A stretch of DNA of 26,677 nucleotides from Pseudopedobacter sp036379295 (GTDB lineage: Bacteria > Bacteroidota > Bacteroidia > Sphingobacteriales > Sphingobacteriaceae). The DNA is taken from assembly GCA_036379295.1 (NCBI GenBank), contig DASVGY010000195.1, positions 1-26,677 on the forward strand, read 5' to 3'. This document shows positions 1-7,797 of the stretch, piece after piece. The translations under genes were made by a program, and so were the position numbers. A model generated the notes under the pieces. It was given only the letters and a program-made list of their open reading frames with translations, did no database searches and had not been told where the DNA came from. Numbering within the stretch: position 1 is the stretch's first letter; each line of letters starts with the position of its first letter.

Positions 1-252
1 CAGGTTGAAAGTATTGGAGGGTACAGAACTGCTTTATTAAAACGCATTGGAAATTACCAGCAGCGAAGTATGTTACATGATTCTGTTTTTGTGAACATGG
101 ATAAAGCGTCAAAATTATTTCAAGTATTAGTTTTAAAAACAGATGAGGTTATTCCTTATTCGTCAGTATTTATCCAACTAGATTGTAAGTATTGGACGGC
201 GAAAAAAGAGAATGAACTAAGACAGCACATGAAATCATCAACAGAGAAATGA
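1..252 (+). CDS. Hypothetical protein, C-terminal fragment (5' end outside window)
   Basis: The reading frame is open from the first base to a TGA at 250-252, giving 83 residues, so this is the end of a gene that starts before the window. The visible part is a mixed hydrophobic/charged globular segment ending in a basic, Ser/Thr-rich tail, with no signal peptide, membrane helix or motif that I recognise. The first in-frame ATG, at 70, lies well inside the open frame, so a full small gene starting there is less likely than a truncated longer one. It stops 43 bp before the fucosidase gene on the same strand and could be co-transcribed with it. I do not recognise the family. Confidence 0.6.
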   Translation, partial: QVESIGGYRTALLKRIGNYQQRSMLHDSVFVNMDKASKLFQVLVLKTDEVIPYSSVFIQLDCKYWTAKKENELRQHMKSSTEK

Positions 253-295
253 AATTTGTATTTTACTAAATATCCATTGGGCACCATCCAAAAAA

Positions 296-1354
296 ATGAA
301 AAAAATTAGCCTTTTTTTGCTCTTATGTGTTTTGCTAACGCTAAATATTTGCGCACAAGAAACATCTCCTCTTATTGAATCTAAACAGGATTACGAAACC
401 CGTATGAAGTGGTTTACCGACGCTAAATACGGCATGTTTATACATTTAGGATTATACAGCCAGCTTGGTGGTGTTTGGAAGGGAGAGCAAAAGAATGGTT
501 ATTCAGAATGGATTCAAGCCAATGCAGATATATCCCCTCAAGAATATGCACTGTTAGCTTTTAATTTTAATCCGGTTAATTTTAATGCAGAGGCAATTGT
601 AAAATTAGCTAAAAAAGCAGGCATGAAATACATTGTAATTACCACTAAACATCATGAAGGGTTTTGCCTTTGGGATAGTAAATACACTAACTTTGATGTG
701 GGCAGCAGCTCTTTTAAGCGAGATATTCTTAAAGAATTGAGTGTGGCTTGCCATAAACACGGACTTAAGTTTGGTACTTATTACAGCCTGTTTGATTGGC
801 ATGACCCATCTCAAGAAAAAAATGCCGAGGTTGGTAGCCAAAACGCAGAAAAACCTTGGGCTAATAACAAAATGAAGGATGGAAAAAAAGCCGAGTATGT
901 AACCTATATGAAAAACCAAATCAAAGAACTAGTTGAACGTTACGATACTGATTTAATGTGGTTTGATGGCGATTGGGTGAACTGGTGGACTTTAGAAGAT
1001 GGTAAAGATTTGTATAGTTACATCAGAACTTTAAAGCCTAGCATCATCATCAATAACAGAGTTGCAAAAAGAAAACTATTTAAGAAAGATTACGATACCC
1101 CAGAGCAAACTCATTTTGATAAAGCGGTAGATTATCATTGGGAGGCTTGCTATACTTTAAATGATAATTGGGGATTTAAAGCGGCTGATCATAATTGGAA
1201 GCAACCAGAAGAAGTTTACAAAATGCTAAAGAACATCAATAGCAACGGCGGTAATTTCTTGTTGAATATCGGTCCAGACGGTAGCGGTAGCATTCCAAAA
1301 GAAAGTGTTGATATTCTACTAAAAGTTGGAAAAATGCTAAAAGCGGAAAAGTAA
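296..1354 (+). CDS. Secreted alpha-L-fucosidase, glycoside hydrolase family 29
   Basis: This enzyme would remove alpha-linked L-fucose from glycans by a retaining mechanism, probably in the periplasm. Residues 1-20 form a signal peptide (two Lys, a Leu-rich core, then CAQ); the Cys context is not a good lipobox, so signal peptidase I cleavage is favoured. The GH29 catalytic barrel follows: the start motif WFxxAKYGMFIHLG near residues 39-52, substrate-pocket KHHEGF at 118-123, and LMWFDG with the family nucleophile Asp at residue 224. Glu270 in TPEQ is a candidate acid/base, a residue that varies in this family. At 352 aa the protein is shorter than usual (roughly 430-500): it ends just after the conserved NIGPDGSG segment and lacks the C-terminal beta-sandwich. 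No polysaccharide-utilisation partners (SusC/D) are visible nearby. Family assignment is firm; the natural substrate is not known. Confidence 0.93.
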   Translation: MKKISLFLLLCVLLTLNICAQETSPLIESKQDYETRMKWFTDAKYGMFIHLGLYSQLGGVWKGEQKNGYSEWIQANADISPQEYALLAFNFNPVNFNAEAIVKLAKKAGMKYIVITTKHHEGFCLWDSKYTNFDVGSSSFKRDILKELSVACHKHGLKFGTYYSLFDWHDPSQEKNAEVGSQNAEKPWANNKMKDGKKAEYVTYMKNQIKELVERYDTDLMWFDGDWVNWWTLEDGKDLYSYIRTLKPSIIINNRVAKRKLFKKDYDTPEQTHFDKAVDYHWEACYTLNDNWGFKAADHNWKQPEEVYKMLKNINSNGGNFLLNIGPDGSGSIPKESVDILLKVGKMLKAEK

Positions 1355-1521
1355 AATGCCAAAGGCCGCTCCTCTGCAACTTAGTAATTATAGATAGAGA
1401 CTTATGTTAGCCTAACTTTAGAAATAGCCCCCTTTTTTAACCTTACAACCGTTGATTAGCGGTTTAAGCAGATAAAAAACACCTCGCTTAAATTTATGGG
1501 AACTTGTTGCTCTCAAAAAGT

Positions 1522-1564
1522 TAAACAAAAAAGGACTTATCTGCAAAAAGCGATAAATCCTTTT
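1522..1564 (-). terminator. Rho-independent terminator of the coiled-coil gene
   Basis: Inverted arms at 1529-1541 and 1552-1564 (13 bp, one G-U pair when read as minus-strand RNA) enclose a 10-nt loop. On the minus strand the stem runs straight into a T tract followed by GTTT. It lies 20 bp past the stop of the minus-strand gene ending at 1585, as expected for its terminator. Confidence 0.75.
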
Positions 1565-1584
1565 CTCACAAGCTAAGCGCTTGC

Positions 1585-2490
1585 TTATCTTAAGCTAAAA
1601 CTTCCGCGACCCATGGTGTAACCATCGGCATATAAAATGATGGTATAGGTGCCTGGCTCAAATGCATTTCTGTTGGTCCAATCTAAAACATAGCTTTTGC
1701 TTTCGCCGTTAAAATCTATTGCGGTTTTGTAGGTGTATTGCAATTGCTGTTCATTAGCTATAAAAGAGCCGCCTTCGCCAATAATTAAATTGCCGGCAGG
1801 GTCTAAAATACGCATGAATATATCATGCATGCCTTTTTCGGCAATTGGGTTGGTATTTACGGTAAACTGCACTTTTATTTTCTGTGCTGTATTTGCCCGG
1901 GTAACATCTACTTCTTTCCCACTTGATTTTATTTTAAAGGCCATAATGTTTACCGCAGATGATTTTAAAGCAGCCCCTGCCTTAATTTTAACGTTTAAAG
2001 AATCGTTACTTTGGCTAAGCTTGTTGGCCAGTTGCTTAACATCACTAACGGTGGTTTTTAAGCTATCTCTCTCGCCGGTAAGTGCGGCGTTCTTTTTCAT
2101 TAAATCATCAATATCGTTGGTGTATTTTCCAACAAAATAGCGTAGCTGTTTAACGTCTTCTTTAGCTTTTGCCAACTCGCCAGCCGTAAGCTTTCCTTTA
2201 TTTAAAGCCTCTCTTAACTGCGCAATTTTAGCTTTTAGCTCTTCATCTTTTGCCTTAAGTTCTTCAGAGATTTCGCCGGTTGCACTATTAGCCTGGTCTA
2301 GCTCTGTTTCTAGCTTTTCCAACTCTGTGCGTAATGCCGTTTTTTCATCGCTAACGGTAACAATTCTTTGGTCCGATTTACTTTTCTGAAAAAATAAATA
2401 AACGTTTGTACCTAATAAGGCTACTATTACTGCTATCAAAAAGTAAATCTTATTGGTATCCTTTTTCTTCTTTTGTTCTTGAGTGTCCAT
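1585..2490 (-). CDS. Membrane-anchored coiled-coil protein of unknown function
   Basis: This 301-residue protein has three visible parts. A short Lys-rich N-terminus leads into a single transmembrane helix at about residues 15-34, which predicts a bitopic inner-membrane protein with its bulk in the periplasm. Residues about 40-170 form a long Glu/Lys/Leu-rich coiled coil. Residues about 180-301 look like a beta-sandwich, rich in alternating hydrophobic strands and ending with a GRGSFSLR strand. There is no enzyme motif. The architecture resembles conserved Bacteroidota proteins annotated only as hypothetical; a structural or cell-envelope role is inference. It has its own terminator and diverges from ruvX over a 174-bp AT-rich intergenic region. 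The start ATG at 2490 gives the expected charge distribution before the membrane helix. Confidence 0.85.
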   Translation of the reverse strand: MDTQEQKKKKDTNKIYFLIAVIVALLGTNVYLFFQKSKSDQRIVTVSDEKTALRTELEKLETELDQANSATGEISEELKAKDEELKAKIAQLREALNKGKLTAGELAKAKEDVKQLRYFVGKYTNDIDDLMKKNAALTGERDSLKTTVSDVKQLANKLSQSNDSLNVKIKAGAALKSSAVNIMAFKIKSSGKEVDVTRANTAQKIKVQFTVNTNPIAEKGMHDIFMRILDPAGNLIIGEGGSFIANEQQLQYTYKTAIDFNGESKSYVLDWTNRNAFEPGTYTIILYADGYTMGRGSFSLR

Positions 2491-2664
2491 ATTAGATTTT
2501 GGTTTTTTGCCAAATTAACAAAAATTGTTCCATTAAATTGACGGTTTTTTTACAAAACATTTGAGGTATAAAACGCTTTTTATTTGCTTTTAATATAGCC
2601 TTATTTTGCGGCGCTTATTTTTTAAATTTGTATTTTCAGCCCACAATACACTCAATACAATCTT

Positions 2665-3096
2665 ATGGCAAGAATTATGGCTTTTGATTTTGGCACAAAA
2701 AGGTTAGGCATTGCTGTAACAGACCCGCTAAAAATTTTTGCTACGGCTTTAACAACTATTCATCCTAAAGAAGTGATTACTTTTGTAAAACAATATTTGT
2801 GCACCAACCAGGTTGAAACGTTTGTGGTAGGCGAACCTAAACAAATGGACGGCAGCGCATCAGAAAGTGCGCCGCAAATTAAAGCATTTGTGAAATTGCT
2901 GAAAAAGCATTTTCCGGAGATTAACGTTGCACTAATGGACGAACGTTTTACCTCTAAAATGGCATCTGCTGTTATTGCCCAAAGCAGCCTAAAAAAAACC
3001 GACAAACAAAACAAGGCGCTGATAGATAGCGTGGCTGCTACTATTATCCTACAGTCATACCTCGAAAAAATTAGCCTAAGTTTTAGCCGGTGTTAA
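2665..3096 (+). CDS. ruvX: Putative pre-16S rRNA nuclease / Holliday junction resolvase-like YqgF (RuvX)
   Basis: A 143-residue RNase H-fold protein of the YqgF/RuvX family, implicated in 16S rRNA 5'-end maturation and, in older annotation, Holliday junction resolution. Family landmarks are present: Asp8 in MAFDFGTKRLG (first acidic ligand), Glu57 in VVGEPK, the DERFTSKMA segment near residues 92-100, and Asp121 in the C-terminal DSVAATIILQSYL helix. Length is normal for the family (about 135-150). The ATG at 2665 places the catalytic Asp at the usual distance from the N-terminus. recQ follows 101 bp downstream on the same strand across a G-free spacer, and the two may be co-transcribed. Confidence 0.93.
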   Translation: MARIMAFDFGTKRLGIAVTDPLKIFATALTTIHPKEVITFVKQYLCTNQVETFVVGEPKQMDGSASESAPQIKAFVKLLKKHFPEINVALMDERFTSKMASAVIAQSSLKKTDKQNKALIDSVAATIILQSYLEKISLSFSRC

Positions 3097-3199
3097 CTTT
3101 TACACTATTTTATACTTTTTATTTTACACTTTATACACTTACCACCTATTATTTACCATTTATTACTTACCACTTCACACTTTATCCCTAAAAACAAAT
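3093..3199 (+). repeat. G-free low-complexity spacer between ruvX and recQ
   Basis: From 3093 (inside the ruvX stop) to 3199 (inside the recQ start codon) the plus strand contains no G at all, 107 nt in a row. The tract is built of repeated short phrases such as TTACACTTTATACACTTACCAC, reused with variations (TTTACCATT, TTACTTACCACTT). It is not coding. It resembles the low-complexity dispersed repeats found elsewhere in this window in composition style but not in sequence. Confidence 0.7.
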
Positions 3200-5309
3200 G
3201 CTTTCGCCAAATAAACTCTTAAAAAAATATTTTGGTTATGATAGCTTTCGTCCGCAACAGCAAGAAATAATTGAAACCGCATTAAGCAACGCAGATAGTT
3301 TGGTGCTGATGCCAACCGGCGGTGGTAAATCTGTGTGTTTTCAAATCCCGGCTCTGATGCTGCCAGGTACTGCTTTGGTAATTTCGCCCTTAATTTCTTT
3401 AATGAAGGACCAGGTTGATGCTTTAAACAACAATGGTATTGCGGCAGCTTTTTTAAACAGCTCGCAAAGCTTTGAGCAACAGCAATTTATTCTTAATGCT
3501 TGTCATCAGCAGCAAATAAAATTACTTTACGTATCGCCAGAGAAGCTACTTGCTGATATTGAAGTAATTGCCCAGGCCTGCAAAATAAGTTTATTTGCAA
3601 TAGATGAAGCGCACTGTATATCTGCATGGGGGCATGATTTTAGGCCCGAGTACACCCAGCTAGGCTTTCTCCGCAATAAGTTTCCGCAAATACCATTTAT
3701 GGCGCTAACTGCCACCGCAGATAAGGTGACCCGCAGAGATATTGCCAAGCAACTTAAATTGAAAAGCCCACAAATTTTTCTGAGCTCTTTTGACCGTAAA
3801 AACCTGAGTTTAGAAGTTAGAACGGGTAAAAAACCAAAAGAAAAACTGAGCGAAATCATCGGTTTTATAAAAGAACGAAAAGACCAAAGCGGCATTATTT
3901 ACTGCCTTAGCCGAAAAAAATGCGAAGAAGTTTACGAGGCTTTAGCAAATGCCGGAATTAGCACCATGTTTTACCACGCTGGGATGAACAGCGAAGTGCG
4001 GGCATCTGTTCAGGAGCGCTTTATTAACGATGAACTGCAAGTGGTTTGCGCTACGGTAGCCTTTGGTATGGGTATAGATAAATCAAATGTACGCTGGGTA
4101 ATACATTATAATTTGCCCAAAAATTTGGAAGGTTACTATCAAGAAATTGGACGGGCCGGAAGAGATGGTTTAGCAGCCGATACAATTTTATATTACAATT
4201 ACGCCGATATGGCTATGCTGAGCAAATTTGCCAGCGAAGGAAATTTAGCCGAAGTAAATTTAGAAAAGCTAAAGCGGATACAACAGTATGCGGAAGCCGA
4301 TATTTGCAGGAGAAGAATTTTGCTAAACTACTTTTCTGAAAACCTTACGCAAAACTGTGGCAATTGCGATGTATGCGATAACCCAAGGAAACATTTTGAT
4401 GGAACAATTACCGTACAAAAAGCCTTATCGGCAGTTATCCGTAGCGACGAAAAAGAAGGGGCAAGAATGATAATTGATATTTTGCGGGGTTCAAAAAAAC
4501 AAGAAGTTTTAGCTGCAGGCTACGATAAATTAAAAACCTACGGCGCAGGGCAAGAGCTTTCTGCTTTTGATTGGGAGCGCTACCTAATGCAAATGTTAAA
4601 TATTGGCGTTTTAGAATTAGCCTACGATGAAAACTTAGCCCTAAAAGTTACTGCCTTTGGCAAAAAAGTTTTATTTGATGGTCAAAAAATTGAGCTAACT
4701 GTGCTACAAAACCTAAGCAGCGCCACTGCTGCCGTAAAAAGTAAAAAAAGCACAGGCCTCAGTTTAGATGAAGAATTGTTTAATAAATTAAAAAACCTAC
4801 GAAGCAAATTAGCGAAACAGGAAAACGTACCGGCATACGTTATTTTTTCTGATGCTACACTAAAAGAAATGGCGCTGCAAAAACCAATTACCTCCACCGA
4901 TTTATTAAATATCGGCGGCGTAGGCGAGCATAAACTTGCTAAATATGGCTCGTGGTTTTTAGATGCGATTATTGATTTTAGCCCCAATGAATCGGCGAAA
5001 GCCAAAGGCAACACCTATAAAGATACGCTGGCACTGTTGAAACAAAACGTTGCTGTTGAACAAATTGCCAAACTGCGAGATTTAGAGCTTACCACCGTGT
5101 ACTCGCACCTTGCTCAGCTTTATTTAAATGGTGATATCAACACTTTAGCCAGTTACATTACCGAAGAAGAGGTGGTAAGCGTTAAAGAAGCCAGCCTTAA
5201 AACCGGGGAAACCAAAGCCTTGAAACCCATTTTTGAGGAACTTAAGGAAAACCTACCCTACTATAAAATACGTTTAGCTTTTGCAGTGCTACAAAAGCGA
5301 AACTTTTGA
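3198..5309 (+). CDS. recQ: ATP-dependent DNA helicase RecQ
   Basis: A 703-residue 3'-5' DNA helicase acting in recombination and stalled-fork repair. The first RecA-like lobe carries the N-terminal FRPQQ motif, Walker A TGGGKS (residues 40-45) and DEAH at 136-139. The second lobe carries the FGMGIDKSNVRWVIHYNLP and QEIGRAGRDG motifs. The RQC zinc site follows with Cys370, Cys387, Cys390 and Cys393. An HRDC domain spans about 523-595. A further C-terminal helix-turn-helix region (about 608-660) is of the kind found in many Bacteroidota and Firmicutes RecQ proteins, which explains the length being greater than the E. coli protein (about 610). The start at 3198 is directly after the G-free spacer, with no recognisable Shine-Dalgarno sequence, which is normal for this phylum. 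Confidence 0.97.
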   Translation: MLSPNKLLKKYFGYDSFRPQQQEIIETALSNADSLVLMPTGGGKSVCFQIPALMLPGTALVISPLISLMKDQVDALNNNGIAAAFLNSSQSFEQQQFILNACHQQQIKLLYVSPEKLLADIEVIAQACKISLFAIDEAHCISAWGHDFRPEYTQLGFLRNKFPQIPFMALTATADKVTRRDIAKQLKLKSPQIFLSSFDRKNLSLEVRTGKKPKEKLSEIIGFIKERKDQSGIIYCLSRKKCEEVYEALANAGISTMFYHAGMNSEVRASVQERFINDELQVVCATVAFGMGIDKSNVRWVIHYNLPKNLEGYYQEIGRAGRDGLAADTILYYNYADMAMLSKFASEGNLAEVNLEKLKRIQQYAEADICRRRILLNYFSENLTQNCGNCDVCDNPRKHFDGTITVQKALSAVIRSDEKEGARMIIDILRGSKKQEVLAAGYDKLKTYGAGQELSAFDWERYLMQMLNIGVLELAYDENLALKVTAFGKKVLFDGQKIELTVLQNLSSATAAVKSKKSTGLSLDEELFNKLKNLRSKLAKQENVPAYVIFSDATLKEMALQKPITSTDLLNIGGVGEHKLAKYGSWFLDAIIDFSPNESAKAKGNTYKDTLALLKQNVAVEQIAKLRDLELTTVYSHLAQLYLNGDINTLASYITEEEVVSVKEASLKTGETKALKPIFEELKENLPYYKIRLAFAVLQKRNF

Positions 5310-5518
5310 TTGTGCTTTTTTTATTGTTTTAAATGTTGGCATAAAAATTACTATTTACCAGCCTTAAATCAATAGCTGCGTTTTTACACTAAAATTTATT
5401 TTCTATTTTAAGGGGCTGTTAAATTAAAATAACCTTTAAACAATCCAATAAAGAATGATTCGTTTTAAACGGATAGCAAATGGCAAAAATTTAAAACAGA
5501 TAAAGAACAGGTTTATTA

Positions 5519-7735
5519 ATGATAGGATTACTTGGGGCAAAAAAGCTGATAAAAAAGCACTTCTATTTAAAGGAAGTGCTTTTGTTGTCTTTCATCCTTT
5601 GTTCTTCTTTTTTAAGTACCGCCTACGCAAATGCTGCTATTGCGCAAAAAGATAGCATCAATTGGGTAAAACAGTTTATGGTTGATGTAATAAAATCGCA
5701 AAAGCAAAAAAGAAACATCACATTTACCAAAGAGGCCTACATTAAAAACAACCTGATGTTGGATAAAGGTCCCAAAAAGATGTTCGGGAAAAACATCCGT
5801 TACTTCGGCAATATTAACAGCCACCAGCTAATATGGCTTAATGAAAGCTATTCTAAACTACATTTTGGCAAAACTGACGGCTATAAAGAACTTGTTAAAG
5901 CCACCAAAAGTTATGGCGAGTACCCCTCTTGGGAGTTTAAAAGCGCTGCACAATTAAGCCTCAACTTTAGCGAGAACTTTATAAAATTTGAATCCTTAAG
6001 CGATAAAAACTTTGTATCGCCCTTGGGGCAAAGCGCTTTGGCTTTTTATAACTACCGGCTTATACAAAAGGATAGTGCACAATTAATAATTAAAGTAAGT
6101 CCGAAAAAAAGATTTTCGCCCACTTTTGAAGGCGAACTAACTTTTGACATCAACACCTGCAACCTTAAACACCTTGATTTAAAAATTAGCGGCGATAAAG
6201 GAATTAATTTTATAGATACCTTACAGGTGATTCAGAACTACAAAAATAATAGTTTAGTACCCGCCTACACGCTGTTAAAGTATAAAGGTGAGGTGCTAAA
6301 ATTCTACTTTTCTGGCAGCAGTAAAGCGGTTTTTACCAATGAGCAATCGAAAAGTAATTTTTATAAAGATTTTAAGAAGAATGAAATTGTAAAAGATGAT
6401 TCGTCTGCGTTCCATAGTAATTTGCTAAAAACAGAAAGAAAAGTTCCGCTAACTTTGCAAGAGCGGCTTTCTTACAACTACCAGGATTCTATCAACAAAA
6501 ACCGCCAGGATAAATTTATTATTGATTCTTTACAGAAATTGCAACCTCGCATAAAAATATTGCCTTTGCTTTTTAGCGAAAAAGTTTTTTCGAGCGAAAA
6601 CAAACGCCGGGCGATAGTGTTTGAGCCCATTGTACCGGCTTTATTTTTTAATACGGTAGAAGGCTTCGGAATAAATTATGGCGTTTCATTTTTAAAGTTT
6701 AATCCCAATAATACCAGCTTTTCTGTAACGCCCCGCATACGTTATGGGTTCGAGAATAAAGAACTAAATTCAGATTTATCTTTATCGTGGTATTATAAAC
6801 CCAAAAAACGCGGCACCTTAAATTTCAGCATTGGCAGCACCTATCTTGATTTAAACCCTAACGGCAGCTTAAGCACCCTGCAAAACACCTTAAACACCCT
6901 GTTTTTTGAGCAAAACTTTATGAAGCTTTATCGCAAAGAATACATCAGCGCCGGCATTGGTAGAGAGTTGGTGGGCAACTTGTACCTTTCGGTAGGCTCA
7001 GAGGTTTCTAAAAACTACTCGGTAAGCAACACCAAAGATTTTGTGTTCAGAGACATCAAAGAAAGAAATTTTAGTTCCAATAATCCTATTGACCCTACTT
7101 TGGAAGATAAGTTGTTCCCTATTTACACCTCATTTTTTGTTAATTCATCGCTTATTTACACCTTAAAACAGCCTTATATCACAAAAGACAGAATTAAGAT
7201 TTATAAACTTCCTTTAGGCCCGCGGTTTATTTTAACTTATAAAAAGGGTATTCCAAATGTTTTTAATTCCAGCTCTGATTACAATTACATTGAGGCAGAA
7301 ATCCAGCATGAAAAATTAGATATGGGATTGTGGGGTTACAGCTCTTACTCTGTTGCCGCTGGAGAGTTTTTAAACAGAAAAAATGCTTACTACCCAGAGT
7401 GGCGCCACTTTAGCGGTAATCTTGCCTTAATTTTTAACCCCGGTTTACGCAGTTTTCACCTACTTAACTTTTACACTTACAGTACTAACCGCTACTTTTT
7501 TGAAGGGCATGTTGAACACAATTTTAACCAGTTCTTATCAAATCGGGTTCCGCAACTACGAAAGCTAAAATTGCAGGAACTAATTGGCGCAGGTTACCTT
7601 TACCAACCCGAAAAAGGTAGCTACATGGAAGCTTATGTGGGCATTAAGCGTTTAATTTTTAGAGCAGATTACGCCGTTTCTTTTGATGCCTTTGGTGTGT
7701 TAAACCACGGATTTAAGATTTCTTATACTTTTTAG
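5519..7735 (+). CDS. DUF5686 family outer-membrane beta-barrel protein
   Basis: A 738-residue exported protein. An N-terminal Lys-rich stretch leads to a hydrophobic core and a signal cleavage region around AYANA/AIAQ (residues 35-43). Residues about 45-290 match the periplasmic part of DUF5686 proteins: the WVxQFMVDVIKSQKQKRNI opening, then the conserved VSPLGQSALAFYNYRL and ISGDKGINFIDTLQV phrases. From about 350 to the end the sequence has alternating amphipathic strands typical of a barrel and terminates in ISYTF, with the C-terminal Phe used as an outer-membrane insertion signal. The usual N-terminal CarboxypepD-regulatory-like domain of this family is absent. The transport or assembly role is unknown. 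Position 5519 is the only in-frame ATG before the signal peptide; a terminator-like hairpin lies inside its first 22 codons. Confidence 0.85.
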   Translation: MIGLLGAKKLIKKHFYLKEVLLLSFILCSSFLSTAYANAAIAQKDSINWVKQFMVDVIKSQKQKRNITFTKEAYIKNNLMLDKGPKKMFGKNIRYFGNINSHQLIWLNESYSKLHFGKTDGYKELVKATKSYGEYPSWEFKSAAQLSLNFSENFIKFESLSDKNFVSPLGQSALAFYNYRLIQKDSAQLIIKVSPKKRFSPTFEGELTFDINTCNLKHLDLKISGDKGINFIDTLQVIQNYKNNSLVPAYTLLKYKGEVLKFYFSGSSKAVFTNEQSKSNFYKDFKKNEIVKDDSSAFHSNLLKTERKVPLTLQERLSYNYQDSINKNRQDKFIIDSLQKLQPRIKILPLLFSEKVFSSENKRRAIVFEPIVPALFFNTVEGFGINYGVSFLKFNPNNTSFSVTPRIRYGFENKELNSDLSLSWYYKPKKRGTLNFSIGSTYLDLNPNGSLSTLQNTLNTLFFEQNFMKLYRKEYISAGIGRELVGNLYLSVGSEVSKNYSVSNTKDFVFRDIKERNFSSNNPIDPTLEDKLFPIYTSFFVNSSLIYTLKQPYITKDRIKIYKLPLGPRFILTYKKGIPNVFNSSSDYNYIEAEIQHEKLDMGLWGYSSYSVAAGEFLNRKNAYYPEWRHFSGNLALIFNPGLRSFHLLNFYTYSTNRYFFEGHVEHNFNQFLSNRVPQLRKLKLQELIGAGYLYQPEKGSYMEAYVGIKRLIFRADYAVSFDAFGVLNHGFKISYTF
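5552..5583 (+). terminator. Terminator-like hairpin inside the start of the DUF5686 gene
   Basis: Arms AAAAGCACTTC at 5553-5563 and GAAGTGCTTTT at 5573-5583 are perfect 11-bp complements around a 9-nt loop. They are followed by GTTGTC rather than a longer T tract, though the arm itself ends in four T. It has the form of a bidirectional rho-independent terminator and lies 240 bp after recQ. It could terminate recQ transcription or attenuate the downstream gene, but it falls within codons 12-22 of the DUF5686 frame. Confidence 0.5.
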
Positions 7736-7750
7736 TTTCCTTAGCGCTCA

Positions 7751-7795
7751 TAGCCCAATCCTATCTACCTTCTGCAAAGGGAGATGGGTGAGGTT
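7751..7795. repeat. Copy of a GC-richer dispersed repeat (CCTTC...GGGTGAGG family)
   Basis: The 62-bp gap between two convergent genes contains CCTTCTGCAAAGGGAGATGG followed by GTGAGGTT. The phrase order CCTTC, GGG, GGGTGAGG also appears inside metH at 14446-14500, where it is GC-rich compared with its surroundings. The two copies share the palindromic CCTTC...GAGGG-like core and the GTGAGG tail. This supports one dispersed repeat family with a noncoding copy here and a coding copy in metH. Confidence 0.5.
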
Positions 7796-7797
7796 AC

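Noticed and set aside
1355..1521. Further gene or RNA between the fucosidase and the coiled-coil gene
   Set aside because: Only small imperfect inverted repeats (such as AACCG/CGGTT) were found; no ORF, tRNA or recognisable RNA motif.
1733..2140. 135-codon plus-strand ORF opposite the coiled-coil gene
   Set aside because: Its Phe/Leu/Ser-rich translation is the expected antisense of a Lys/Glu-rich coiled coil.
2623..2630. TAAATTTG -7 box ahead of ruvX
   Set aside because: The nearest upstream TTTG is only 14 nt away, so no acceptable -33 partner exists.
5455..5655. Small plus-strand ORF with a basic N-terminus before the DUF5686 gene
   Set aside because: It overlaps the signal-peptide region of the DUF5686 frame in another frame, and its codons mirror that sequence; no family features.
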